A DNA stretch of 64,000 nucleotides from assembly GCA_047495785.1 (NCBI GenBank), contig JBLDXI010000036.1:1-64000 (forward strand), written 5' to 3'. Positions 22,401-32,949 of this stretch are shown here, piece after piece. Below the pieces are notes generated by a model, which ran no database searches, was not told the origin of the DNA, and was given only the letters and a program-made list of their open reading frames with translations. The position numbers were made by a program, and so were the translations under genes. This DNA comes from Lepidodermella squamata (lineage: Eukaryota > Gastrotricha). Numbering within the stretch: position 1 is the first letter of the stretch; each line of letters begins with the position of its first letter.

Positions 22401-22949
22401 CCTTTTCTTAACGCGATTATCAGTTATCACAGATGCGTTGCGGCTGATGGTACAGTAACATGCCGAGCGACCAACTCTTCCGGTTGCACGAACAACACCG
22501 AGACCCGTTTCCCGCCCGCAACTTTGTACCCAACCGAATCGAGCTGTGTCAACGCAACGAAGCAGTTCTACATCGTCGACCTCGCAGGGATCTTGGGAGC
22601 CTTTGCAACAAAAGAAACTGCTCTGTCGTTCTGCGCTAACAACAACGGCCGTATTGCCATGCCGAAGACAAGTGGCGAGATGGCGCTGGCGAAACAGGCT
22701 AATGTGAACAGACCGAGTTTCTCGTCTTGGGTCGGGCTGAATCAACCTAGCGCCAACACATTCTTATGGCAAGACGGGACACGTTACTCACTGGTTAGCA
22801 GCGATTGGTTTACTCCGAGGGGCTTCTTCGCCTGCGTCCAGTTTCAGTGGGACGCTCCTAATAGCAACTTTAACGTGTACAAGTTGAAAAGCGTCCTTTG
22901 CACAACGCCAATATTCTTTGCAACCTGTGAGACGTACGTTCCTGTTTGA
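19468..22949 (+). CDS. Cluster copy A: secreted Cys-unit protein with one CTLD
   Basis: Eighteen exons: 19468-19608, 19664-19705, 19763-19849, 19903-19974, 20030-20107, 20479-20530, 20585-20694, 20751-20798, 20852-20920, 20971-21033, 21081-21213, about 21267-21364, 21423-21470, 21528-21605, 21660-21728, 21788-21871, 21927-21979 and 22433-22949. The joined product is about 613 residues. It starts with a signal peptide (MVRVEHVLIALALFSLGD) and has nine units of 3+1 cysteines; exon 11 fuses both halves of one unit. A single C-terminal CTLD (SSWVGLNQ, LWQDGTRYS, ending CETYVPV) follows. The last intron contains a hAT MITE. The acceptor of exon 12 (21248 or 21267) is uncertain; only 21267 keeps frame. 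CTLD proteins usually bind glycans or proteins outside the cell; this ligand is unknown. Confidence 0.8.
22010..22143. mobile_element. hAT-type MITE in the last intron of copy A
   Basis: The ends are CAGGGTGCGAAGTA and TACTTCGCAAACTG. The flanking 8-mers CTTACCAC (22002-22009) and CTTCCCAC (22144-22151) differ at one base, consistent with an old target duplication. It is 134 bp and non-coding. Confidence 0.8.
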
Positions 22950-24452
22950 GTCGAACGTGTTCTTTGCTTCTTGTATTGCTTGGATAAACACATTATTAAT
23001 GTATTCAATGTGTGCTCATTTCAATCCCGACTGATGATTTCGATGATTTGATTCTTCATTTTTCTGTGGTTTGATTCATAGTTTAAGATGAATAAAAAAT
23101 GGCTCAAGTTTCGTAAATTCGGGGTAATTAATTTTTAATGGCGTTTTACCCAGTTGAATGTGAGATCTGAGAGGCGATACCGTGCGATAGACGTCAGCTG
23201 AATTCAAACTTGTTTGAGGTTTGAGCCCGGTATAAGGCAGTGGTTCTCAAATTCATTATGAAGTTATGACTTTCAGGGGGCTTTTCAGAAGTTTTGTAGA
23301 GTATTTTGTTTGAATGTCTTCAAAATATCCTCGCTGCGCTCGTTTCCGATTTAAATCACCAGTCATTTAGCAAATACTGCCAAAATGATTTTTTTCATCC
23401 CTCCCAGCTCCAGGATTCAAAATAGCACCATGGCATTATGCAATTTTGTAGCGTCTTTGAGCTTGACAAACGATGGAAAATCAATTCATCCAACTAATCG
23501 TCTTAAACAAAACACTGCCCAATCTTAACTGTAACCGAGCGATTTTTAATGGAATATTTTCTGAACATTTTTCCATAAAAAAATATCATCCGAGGTGGTC
23601 GAGTAGCCCATAGTTCGATAATCCTATTTCGCACAATGATTCGTTTTTATTTGGGTCCAAATTTGAATTCAACATAACATCATCAGCGTTTGTCGTTATT
23701 TTTCCTTATCTATTGAAATCATTTGTCTGCAGCATCATAGATGGCAAGAAAATAACAGCTGAATCATTTTCAGCATTATCTTTCAGTTTCATGATTGATT
23801 GTTCGTAATTGATGAAGCACAGTGCAACAGAAAATAGAATATTTTGAAGCCTACTCAGCCTCGTATACCCCTTCACAGTAAGGGACTCCATCGACAATTC
23901 GACATCTGAAAAATATGACACACATTTATTTCTAATAGCCTCATAATTAGAAGTAGTTTATCTCATTTAAGAATGCAGGATATTCATGAAATTTTCTTGA
24001 ATTGAATTAGTTCGATGGTTTCATGTTACTTCATTGGTTCACAAGTAAAAAACCCCGATGAAACATGAATTTAGGGGACAAAATCTAGCCTTAAAAGTAC
24101 TTTTGCGACCCAAAAATCACGTGGCGCCGAAATTCCGCATCAAGAAAAATCTGAATATGACAACTTGTCGTTCCTGCAGCCTACGATCTATTTCCGCGAG
24201 TTTCTGAAGCATTATTGGGATTTTAATATATTATAATTATATGGCAACATCTGCGGTCCCCCTGTTGAGATTTTCTACAAGTTTTCAAGGTTTGCATGCA
24301 GTAGATAAGAAGTTTCGAGTCCATCTAATATTAGTCCCAAGGCACTCTTAGGGTGTACCTATCAAATCGCAGGCACTGTGGGTGCAAATAACGCACTCGT
24401 GGTTCTAACTATATATTATAAAAATTGTAAATAATCGTAAAAATAAACTCAC
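22950..24452. other. Intergenic between copies A and B
   Basis: An AATAAA signal for copy A lies near 23090. The rest has no CTLD or Cys-unit remnant that I can detect, although the CTLD exons of copy B would be expected here. Confidence 0.4.
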
Positions 24453-24976
24453 TCAATTTTTTTCAAGCAAGCTTCGAAATCGCTGTAAACAAAGCCTTCG
24501 AAGGTTGGATGCTATCGCACAAAATTGAAACGACTATTCATGGAATTTCAAGTACCGTGGATCAAGCTACCGTATTGGCCGGGCAAGGCTTCGATTTCGG
24601 AACGCAAATAACGGGTGTCGAATCAGCTATACATCTCTTGTGTTGACCCTGTAAAATTGTCAAATGTTCAAGGACAATTGAAGTTCGAGGTTACTCTATT
24701 ACCTGGACCAGAGCTTGACAGGTGGCTTGATTATCAGATTTCGGATTCATTGCCGTTCCAATGGGTCCGAGCTAATCATAATCCAGGATAAGGGCTAAAA
24801 TCGAAAAATTTCAATTCAAGATCTCACGTCGTATTTGCCGGTTCCAGTAACGCAATTGTCGCTGCAGTTTCCACCGTTTTCCGCATCATAGCATAAATTA
24901 ATAGACCTGTAATATGTAATAAGCCTAAAATTTATGGGTCACCACCAAGCGTCACAGAAAGTAACCAAATTCCGAT

Positions 24977-25175
24977 CGTATCCATGACTCCGCCTTGCTA
25001 CTTGATCGTGCCATACATACATACATACATAAAATGTTTGCAAAAAATATCTTTTTATGAATGGTTTTACGCATTTGTTGGAAACGCGTGCTACGATACC
25101 GCCTTCATAAAAATAATAAAAGCCACAAATTATATAGATCGCACGATCAAGTAGCAAGGCGGAGTCATGGATACG
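24977..25175. mobile_element. Short element with perfect 35-bp inverted repeats
   Basis: 24977-25011 (CGTATCCATGACTCCGCC...) is exactly complementary to 25141-25175. A (CATA)n tract follows the left arm. It sits inside an intron of copy B and has the form of a MITE. Confidence 0.8.
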
Positions 25176-25307
25176 AGCCAACTGACCAATCAGCGTGCAG
25201 ATTTTTTTCAACTTACAACCTCAAACACAATGAAATATTTTGCAGCAATATTTTTGAAACATTCGGCCTTACTTTAGGCACTAAAAGTAAAATTTAGGCA
25301 CCTCAAT

Positions 25308-25372
25308 CAGTTTGCGAAGTAGGATCTTGGAACTAAGGTATTTTCTAGCACCCACCCAAGGAAACCAAAAGT
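25308..25372 (+). mobile_element. hAT-type MITE, 5' end only
   Basis: CAGTTTGCGAAGTAGGATC and the following bases match the MITE family of 37281-37496 for about 65 bp and then stop. The other terminus is missing. Confidence 0.6.
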
Positions 25373-26449
25373 AGGACAGTGAAGTAGGAAGTAGGACTGC
25401 AGAAAAGTTGTCAGAAATGGCCTAAATCTAATCAAATCAAAGTCTCTGCCAGAACTGGTTGAGATAAGGATAATCAAGTCGGAATTTCAAAGCATAGCTA
25501 ACCCGTAAGTCGCTTGCGTTGCAAGACAGTTCGCGTAATTGCTCGTGAAGTCTGTTTTGTTAACGAAATTGCCAGACAAGCAGATTAGGGTAACAACAGA
25601 GTTTAGGCAAGCTTTAGGCAATATTTCTAACCTGCGTGAACGGAGAAGGGCATCGGCTACGGCAAACCATTTCGCTCGACGTCGAACACAACGCTGCTGG
25701 CTGTAATATAATAAAACTTGAATTCATGAAAATTAAGAACAGTCCAACTCACCCCAGCTAGGCAACGCGCTTTGTCAGCAAAACTTTCTGGACTGTATTC
25801 CTAAAATTCGGCAGTCATTAGAAGTCGTTTTGAGAATCTAACTTTATCACTCACGCTGGTCGTGAGAGCTGCGTCGCATTTGGTTGGCTGACAGCCAACA
25901 AAGGAGCGATCGCTTTTCGAAAAGCATCGCAGGTTTGTCGAAAAATCGCTAGTATTTCTAACGACTGGAGTGAAATAGCGCTTGATAGGATGATAAATGA
26001 AAATTAGGCTTCAAGCTCACTATTAGCCGCATTCATACAAGCCTGAGTGTCCACGTCCCAGTATCTCACCAAAGTCTGAAAAATATTGAAAATACGAGAA
26101 ACTATGCAATCATATTACAGGGTACAGGGGGTTACCCAGTTGTTAGGGCAGGTGTTAGTGAATGGGATGCAGATGGACTGCCCGTTGTTATCGCACTGTG
26201 TGGCCGGGAAGGTCTGTAAAAACAATGGAATTTTAATAGCCTGTTTACGGCTCGTAGACTAACCAAGAAATTTCGAATTTCCGCACGGCAGTTCTTGTAC
26301 ATCACGCCGAACAAGCTACCAATATATCTTTCAATCTGAAACAGAAATTGCAGGTTGAAATAACAAAAAAATTCTTTTTAAACTGGAATTAATTATTCTT
26401 CATAAAATATATTTTCATTGCAATTGAATTTAAAATATAAATATAACTA

Positions 26450-26650
26450 TAGCATTCGTTTCAAAAATATAGTGTTAGTAGATGTGCTCATGCAATATTT
26501 TTTGATACAGCACTCGTAAATCGTTTATATCTGAACTCGCCGTACTCGATTTACTCATCTCCACTCGTCTTCGACTCGTTCCGATTCGTAAATCTCGGCC
26601 GGCTCCGTTCAGATATAGACTCTTTACTCGTGCTATATCAGACAAATATA
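26450..26650 (-). repeat. Dispersed repeat copy in intron of copy B
   Basis: Reverse complement of the repeat at 7310-7510, with few differences. Inserted between exons 3 and 4 of copy B. Confidence 0.6.
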
Positions 26651-27114
26651 AAAATTGAAACCTCAATTTCATCAGCGGTACAGCGAATACTGCCAGGCAA
26701 ACATCGCATGTTGATTGTTTTGTAATTAAAACAGCTTCGAGCCCACTGTGATGAAAAATTCGTTGAAAATCATGTTTCAAATAATCGAATGAAGCTCACG
26801 CCAGATCTGCATGCTGACAAGGTCGCAAAATTTCCCCCAAGCTGACGAAAAAGAATCTCATTAGAAACCGGGCATTACAAATCATTAGAATTGCCACCTG
26901 GTACTCTTGAAGAATTAAACATTTGGTTTTACAGCCATTGAATGCGTCGTTGAGCCGCGAGAAGCATCTCGCGTAAGTAGCAGCATTTACTGATTGAATC
27001 AGCCCGATGGCAAGGCAAATTGAAGCCAGTGTTTTCATTGAAGTAAAATTGTGATTTTTAATAGATAAATAACACGTTTAAACTGAATGAATGAACGTAA
27101 ATAAAACGTTTTTC

Positions 27115-27190
27115 CCAATTTCTGCTGCGAATTAGGTCGCGTGTTCACGGTTTGTTTACGGGTCGATGAATGCAAGCACGTGACTCGCCC
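27115..27190 (-). promoter_or_regulatory. Shared upstream motif of copy B
   Basis: Reading towards the gene: CACGTGCTTGCATTCATCG, then ACCCGTAAACAAACCG, then TGAACACGCGACC, about 100 bp before the ATG. Essentially the same block precedes copy F and the orphan relic at 50.7 kb. It contains a forkhead-like GTAAACAA core and CGCGTG/CACGCG palindromic halves. Confidence 0.6.
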
Positions 27191-27547
27191 TAGATTAAGG
27201 TGTCGGTTTCAAGATTCACGGACTAGGATTTAATAGAAAAGCTGTGATCTCGATTAACAATTGCTAGCCAAGTATATATAAATCGGGAGTGCGCACGCTA
27301 CATTCAAGGCTCCAGTACTCAGTATCGATCAAAGGAAGAGAAGGCCGAAATATCAAATTGATAATTCTGATTAGACTTACGAGATCAATTTCCCGTGGTT
27401 CAACTAATAGTTTATGAATGAAAAGAGCTTTAATATGCCTATTAGCGTCGAAAATCCAGCGAGGAAAATAGCACCAGGGACGCCGGGGACATGGAGGGTA
27501 GTACCAGGTAGTACCAGTCCCCGCCAGCCGCCAGGGACGCCAGGGAG

Positions 27548-27760
27548 CCCAGATGAAAGCGGCTAGGCCTAGGCTAGGTTTTGTAGACCTACCGTAGGCC
27601 TAAATTTGAAAGCTAGACCTAACCTAGGCCTAAATTTTTGAGCTAGGCCTAATCTAGGTCTAGATTTTTCTGGTCCTTATACGTTAGGTCTAAGTTAGGC
27701 CTAAAAAGACGCTAGGTCTAGTTTAGGCCTAGAAATTCACCTTCTTGACGATCATTTCTT
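27548..27760 (+). repeat. TAGGCCTA-rich block, left inverted copy
   Basis: Begins CCCAGATGAAAGCGGCTAGG and contains many TAGGCCTA or near-palindromic variants. The right counterpart at 31725-31915 is in opposite orientation and ends with the matching CTTTCATCTGGG. Together they look like long subterminal repeats of a 4.4-kb unit. Confidence 0.6.
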
Positions 27761-28952
27761 TTGTCTTTCTCAGGAGGGGATTTTAAGTAAAAACAAACGA
27801 ACAAACAATTACCTGATAGCCAAAACGACTCCCCAGTCGAACGCCCGTTAGGTTAATAGTTATATAATGTTTAGATTATGGTTAGCTATTTCGGGACTAG
27901 TTACGTTCTCGTTAGCTAAACGTCACATATCATCTAAAAACGCCGCTGGAACAGGTTAGGCAACCGTTAGCTAGTCGCACGTTGCTTATTATTAACCTTT
28001 CAAACTATATTTCGACATTTCGACTCTTTGTGTCCCGATTAGCTCCTAAATACAGTTGTAAAATGTTCATTATCCCCTCAAGTTTCACTTCAAAATAGCA
28101 TGGCTAATCGATGCTTCAAGTGCGGAGTTCGCTGGACAACAACTCACATTATTTTACCAAAACGACCGCCTTGGCAAAAATTTAATTAATATCGACTCTT
28201 TAAAAACCGATTTTAAATGTAGAGGCAACTGATGCAGGTAATTACCGCATTAAAATAATGAATGATTTTACAGTGAAATTCACGATGGATAGGTAAAATA
28301 AGGATTTTTTTGGTTAATCAGGAAATATTTGAAAATAAAAAATCCTCCTTAAATAACAACTGGAAAACATGTTTGCTGAGAATTGTAGCGTCGACTTTCC
28401 TCTTTAATCAAGACACAAGTGTTTTAAATTGAAGAGCTTCTCGTTCTTGTACCTTCACTTCTCTAAACCTCCGAATTTCACTCAATTTACACCCGGCTCA
28501 ACGGAGGCAATCCTGATTGGAAAATGGGGCACACAAATTAATTTTTGCCATGTAAGTTGCATAGCAGGCAGAAATAATAACGGCCCCATCGTCTGGCTGT
28601 TTGAAAGCTGACCTGACCTCCCCGCATCTTTTCGTCGGCGGCTCACATTATTAGGGGGTAATAAAAACGAGCACGCGCGCACACTAGCCAGCCACGTCGA
28701 TTATTACTCGCTTTTTGCGTTTATCGTCGTCAATCATAACAACACTTGAACGTCGTTTTTAGCAAAGTTTTCTTTCATAACCAGACTTCTTCATCATATG
28801 GCTGATTTCTCTTATGATTTCTTCAACAATTTTCCGTAGAAATTATTTTACTGTGCTCACTGCTACTGGCGAATCTCATAATGGGCTTAGGTAATCGAAC
28901 TCAACACAAACTAAAATTCGTATTTCACTCATTTCATTCATCATTTTTGCAG
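27761..28952. other. No gene resolved
   Basis: AT-rich sequence upstream of the first supported exon of the small basic-protein gene. A 5' exon is expected somewhere here (an ATG lies at 28880) but phases did not join cleanly. Confidence 0.35.
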
Positions 28953-31339
28953 GGAATTAGGCGTTTTTGGATGCGAGGGAAAATGAAAATGACGAAGAAT
29001 CCGAAGAATATGTTTGACCCTTCGGAGATGGCGACGAAGACACTGACCGGTCGCAAACCCGGTGACGGCGAGGCAGGGCGAGAAATTTGTGATGAATGGA
29101 AGCTGGACGAGGATGGTGTTCAGGCAATTCTCGGTAAGGCTTTTATTGGCAACAGCAGCAGCAAAGCTGCCGCAGTAGCGCCGGGGGGAACCTATAGGGA
29201 CAACAATAACGGTAGTTCTACTTTTTGCTTGAAAACCACTGGGTAGGGCCTGAGCCGAGCCTGCTGTAATCTCTAAGCATGCCACAATCTAAATTCTAAA
29301 TTCAAATTTGTTTGTCCATCAGTCACAAAAATAACAATCACACACAGTCACAGTCACAATCAGGATCCAAGGTTCACCTCTCCAAATCCTCACGCAACGC
29401 AGCACTTAGCGAACGGCGTAGAATGCGCCACAAGAAGAAAGGTACGCCTGGCAAACGACACTACTGCCCAGTCCTAAAAAGTAGACCCTGGCTTGATCTA
29501 AATTTAACACTGGTAAAGATCGTAAGGGCTCGTCCTTATCGTACCTTTTTACCATATACGTAGATCGTATTGTAAAATTTGGACCTGCGCACGATTGATG
29601 CCCATAGATCCTGTCTGTAGCCTGTAATAGGATCGACACTAGGTCATAAAAACAGTAATTTTGGAAGAATATTCCACGATCTAGAGAGCTCTAGGTCTTC
29701 TACAAGTGGGGTGGACCGGTGCTGCAGCGCCACCTCCGGCACCAGTTGATCGCAGAGCCTCGGATCGCGTTTCGTACTGCCCGAATGGAAGGAAGCTGCT
29801 GTGATACCCGAGTTAGGAGCTGTCTCGTCCCAGTGACCGATCTCGTTGTTACCCGTCGACGGAAAGCTGTTGGAGTCTATCGTGGCGCGTTGATTGGGCG
29901 AGTTTCTAGAGAGCTACCACGCCCTGCCCGGCAACCAGTATGCGTTCCGCGCGCCTGATGTCCCTGTACGCGTCGCCCACACCGTTCATCTTGCCCGCTC
30001 TAGACAAAGAAACCCGAAAAGTGATAGTTGTTGGTCTGGACGTCCAGGCGGCTTACCATCCCGTGTGGAGTGCTGGCCTGGCGTTCAAGCTTGCTAAACT
30101 GCAGCTTCCTCGAAACCTCGTTGGGTGGCTGACCGATTTCCTTCGCGATCGTAACTTGCAGGCTCGTGTTGCGGGCTTCCTTTGTCGGCAAGTTACCGTC
30201 AACTGCGGCGTAGTAGGCATATGTATTCCAGGATGGCGCGGCCTGTCCTTGTTAGGGCCACATGTCCTTGCGACGAAGTTGTATCTTGACCGTTGAGGCA
30301 AATGTGAAAAAGCCGAAGTCGACTACCACGAAGTTAGCGTTTCGTCGACAGAGCGAAAACTTCCGTCAGAAATAAGCCTCGGATTTGTTCCGAGCCCTAG
30401 ATTTATTATCTGCCTACACGTCCTGGGCCGTACCAAGGGTGCTGGGTAAACGGTGGAGAGCACTGGTGTAAATTATGTACAAAAGCGGTAACAAGCCGTG
30501 ACACCATTTGCTCTACTACTGATCTCTAACGTATGTACCGTAGTTCAGCGGTACGACTACGGTAAAGCACTACGATACGGTAGCACAGTAGGTTTCACTT
30601 AAAAACCAGAAACAGAAACTGTCTTGTTTGAAACCAGCATTCCGCAAAACTGACATTCCAAAAACCTAATACGTGAAAACTGTTCATGGGACACTTTCGA
30701 TCATCAACTCAGTGGATAACGTGCCTGTCTTCGTAAGATATGGTGATCAAGGATTGAGGGTTTAAAATTCATAACTCATCCCTTTATTCTACCTACATTA
30801 CCATACACTAGACGGCATTATGTACATTATGTTCACTACGCTAAAGCTACGGTGAGCAACGGTCGAGTGACGTAGATGTTGACGAACATAGGACTACCGC
30901 GATTTTTTGCATAAGCTACACAAAACACGAATATTCAGAAATTCGACCCGGCCTCAAAACAATGCATCAAAACAATGATAAATCGAACGAAATTTTCCTC
31001 GATGTTTTCAGGAAAAAAATATAGGAGAGTCACAGTATCGGCAACCACGCATTATGAGCAACCTGGACGAGAACGTGGGAGTGCGCGACAGGCGTGCGGG
31101 AACTGAGCGCACGGCCCGCATAGGTTTTTTTTCCGCACACACATACGCGAACGGCGACAGTATGGGGGTTCCCCCCGGCATTTCGATTTTCATTTTCCCA
31201 TGTGTTTCATATGGTGATTTTTTTGTATTTTTACCCAGCTCACGTGAAGTACGTGTTCCGCCTTCAGAAGGACGAAGACTTGGAGCCGGCGAAGAAGGCG
31301 ATGGCCGAACAGCTGGCCAAGGAACGCCGTCGATTGTAA
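28953..31339 (+). CDS. Small basic protein gene, three exons (5' end uncertain)
   Basis: Three exons join with matching phases: 28953-29133 (donor GTAAGG), 29364-29441 (acceptor AATCAG, donor GTACGC) and 31239-31339 (acceptor ACCCAG, stop TAA 31337-31339). The first in-frame ATG is at 28971. The product is about 113 residues and highly charged. It contains DEWKLDEDGVQAILG at the first junction, SERRRMRHKKKAHVKYVF across the second and AMAEQLAKERRRL at the end. I do not recognise it; a nuclear or RNA-binding role would be guesswork. The second intron (about 1.8 kb) contains reverse transcriptase debris. After the stop, the same frame stays open to 31486 with a lysine-rich and acidic tail. The whole gene lies between the inverted TAGGCCTA blocks. 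Confidence 0.55.
29700..30480 (+). pseudogene. Non-LTR reverse transcriptase relic
   Basis: Fragments in shifting frames spell a reverse transcriptase: WKEAAVIPELGAV, PISLLPVDGKLLESIVARW, ESYHALPGNQYAFR, then VIVVGLDVQAAYHPVWSAGL and LPRNLVGWLTDFLRDRN. These are the fingers/palm blocks of CR1/Jockey-type elements (P-I-S-L-L, G-x-D-x-x-x-A-(F/Y)D). Downstream, 30410-30480 matches debris at 690-760. Stops and frameshifts show it is dead. Confidence 0.65.
31080..31190 (+). repeat. Dispersed repeat copy (pair with 1685-1812)
   Basis: Shares 'gacaggcgtgcgg' and 'cgacagtatgggggttcccc' with the repeat near 1.7 kb. It lies within the last intron of the small basic-protein gene. Confidence 0.45.
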
Positions 31340-31486
31340 GCGCAAGAAAAGAAGGGCGACAAGGCCAAGAAGGGCGACAAGGCCAAGAAGAACGACAAGG
31401 ACGAGACGAGCAGTGACTCTGATTCAGCTCATGGGAGGAGTGAAGAGCTGCGAAGTCCCGCGGCTAAGTCGAGCCGAAGGAACTAA
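31340..31486 (+). other. Open in-frame extension after the TAA stop
   Basis: Following the stop at 31337-31339, the same frame encodes KKGDKAKKGDKAKKNDKDE, then a Ser/Asp-rich stretch, and stops at 31484-31486. It may be former coding sequence cut off by a new stop, or be reached by readthrough or an alternative splice. The stop overlaps a good donor, TT|GTAAGC. Confidence 0.4.
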
Positions 31487-31724
31487 ACAGACTTGGAGAT
31501 GACAATGAATATTTTGATGGCGAATTTTTTGATGATTTCGACTTCTGACCGATTTGTTTTCACACAGACTTCATATTTACTGCTCGATACTGCTCTTCGC
31601 TCAATACTTGATAATTACATCGCATACTTAACTCTTGTATACTCGAACATGACAGAATAAATACTTATATGAATGGCAGCTTCCAGTCTCTTTTCGATTT
31701 CCTATACTGAACAACAACCGGCGT

Positions 31725-31915
31725 TTTAGGCCTAGCTAGGGCATCGATACCTGAACCTAGGCCTAGCTTAGGCCTAGCTATTCAAAATAGGCCTAGCGTA
31801 GGCCTAAATGTCTAGGGTCCTCTTAGGCCTAAATGGGACACTAGTAGGCCTAGCCTAGGGTTTTTTTTGTAAAACCGATTTAGGCCTACGCTAGGCCTAG
31901 CCTCTTTCATCTGGG
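31725..31915 (-). repeat. TAGGCCTA-rich block, right inverted copy
   Basis: The mirror of 27548-27760, ending GGCCTAGCCTCTTTCATCTGGG. The outermost 25 bp match the left end with one mismatch. No target duplication is visible. Confidence 0.6.
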
Positions 31916-32262
31916 TGAAATCCCCGGTAGGTTGGCTGGCAGAGCGTAGTTGTATTGCAAAATGAGTGTGGCAAAGGCTATTATCAGCCTTATTCACGGC
32001 AAAATATGTTTAGCGAAGCTACGCTCGCTATGATCACAGCATATTGTATTCATCTAAAGGTGATTGGTTTCAAGTGCTTATTAGGTGAATTAAGGTCGAT
32101 TTAGTATTTATTTTTGAATTTGAATTTGTACGAGATTTTGGCCATTTTCAGGCCATTCTTGCGGCAGTAGGCGTACAAGCCTTTTTACAAGGGAAAATCT
32201 TACGCCGGTACCAAATTTCATTTAATTCAATACCTAACCATTTTATTCGTTTTTTAACTGGT

Positions 32263-32325
32263 TAGGGTTAGGGTTAGGGTTAGGGTTAGGGTTTGGTTAG
32301 GGTTAGGTTAGGGTTAGGTTAGGGT
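32263..32325 (+). repeat. Interstitial telomere-type repeat
   Basis: A run of TTAGGG units with a few variants (TTTGG, TTAGG). TTAGGG is the ancestral animal telomere repeat. It lies well inside gene-bearing sequence, so it is an internal tract. A short complementary CCCTAA tract occurs near 52060-52080. Confidence 0.85.
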
Positions 32326-32831
32326 TTTCAAATTGGGGATTTGGAACTGTTTGGAATAATTTGGTACTGAATTCAATAATTTGGTAATGATTTCACTATA
32401 TCCCTTTTTACAACCCCGTGAAAATCGTCAAAAATTCGACGATGAAAAAATAAATCTATTGTGTTTTCGAGGTTTGATTGTTGATTTTTGGAAGCCCTAT
32501 TTAATTTTTACACGAACCAGAAAAAATGTCAGTTTGAATTGGAACTTGTGCTCAAATAGCTCAAAACGGTCGGAAAATGCCAATTGAATCTACCTAATGG
32601 AATGAACTTGCGATTAGAATGTTTTACTTATAGATGGATTTTGGCCAAAGAGCCGAATTAGAAAAAAAGTTTTTTTTTCAGAGATCATGCATGTTATGTA
32701 GCCAGTTGTGATTTAATTTTAGGATTAGGCTAGTTGTAATGCGTAAAATCGAACTTTCAACCTTAAAAACAGACACATCAGATTTGATTTGTTGAACTGA
32801 ATTTTTATCGCCATTTTTTCCAGAGAGCAGC

Positions 32832-32884
32832 TCGCGTGCTCGATTTTATTGAAATAAACAAACTTCGAAAACACGCGATCAAGT
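32832..32884 (+). promoter_or_regulatory. Shared upstream motif of copy C
   Basis: CTCGCGTGCTCGATTTTATT, then GAAATAAACAAACTTCG, then AAAACACGCGATC, ending 65 bp before the ATG. It has the same order of elements as upstream of copies B, D, E and F. Confidence 0.55.
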
Positions 32885-32949
32885 GAAAAATGGATGAGTG
32901 TGTTGTTTTCATTCATTTGATAATTTTTCGTTCTACGTTTTTATTTACA

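Larger units (their letters stand above)
24453..27038 (-). pseudogene. Cluster copy B: truncated Cys-unit gene lacking CTLDs
   Basis: Reading leftwards, exons 1-14 are present: 27038-26898, 26841-26800, 26745-26662, 26335-26264, 26213-26136, 26075-26021, 25964-25855, 25800-25753, 25700-25632, about 25576-25503, 24906-24828, 24771-24703, 24648-24571 and 24511-24453. They encode a signal peptide (MKTLASICLAIGLIQSVNA) and seven 4-Cys units, and frames are otherwise open. The acceptor of exon 10 is degraded: the sequence reads ...CTTGTCTGGCAATTTCG with no AG where the paralogs have TAG/GTTG. No CTLD exon follows exon 14, although its donor GTGAGT is intact. It is a recently decayed or shortened paralog of copies C-F. 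Introns carry a dispersed repeat, a hAT end and a 35-bp hairpin. Confidence 0.7.

Noticed and set aside
22254-22745. Minus-strand 163-codon frame across CTLD of copy A
   Set aside because: Antisense shadow of a well-supported exon and its AT-rich intron.
27471-27545. CCAGGGACGCC repeats as a possible CRISPR-like or minisatellite array
   Set aside because: Units are few, irregular and without spacers; a simple GC-rich repeat.
28429-28682. Overlapping frames near 28.5 kb
   Set aside because: No supporting splice sites or family; sequence is AT-rich and unremarkable.
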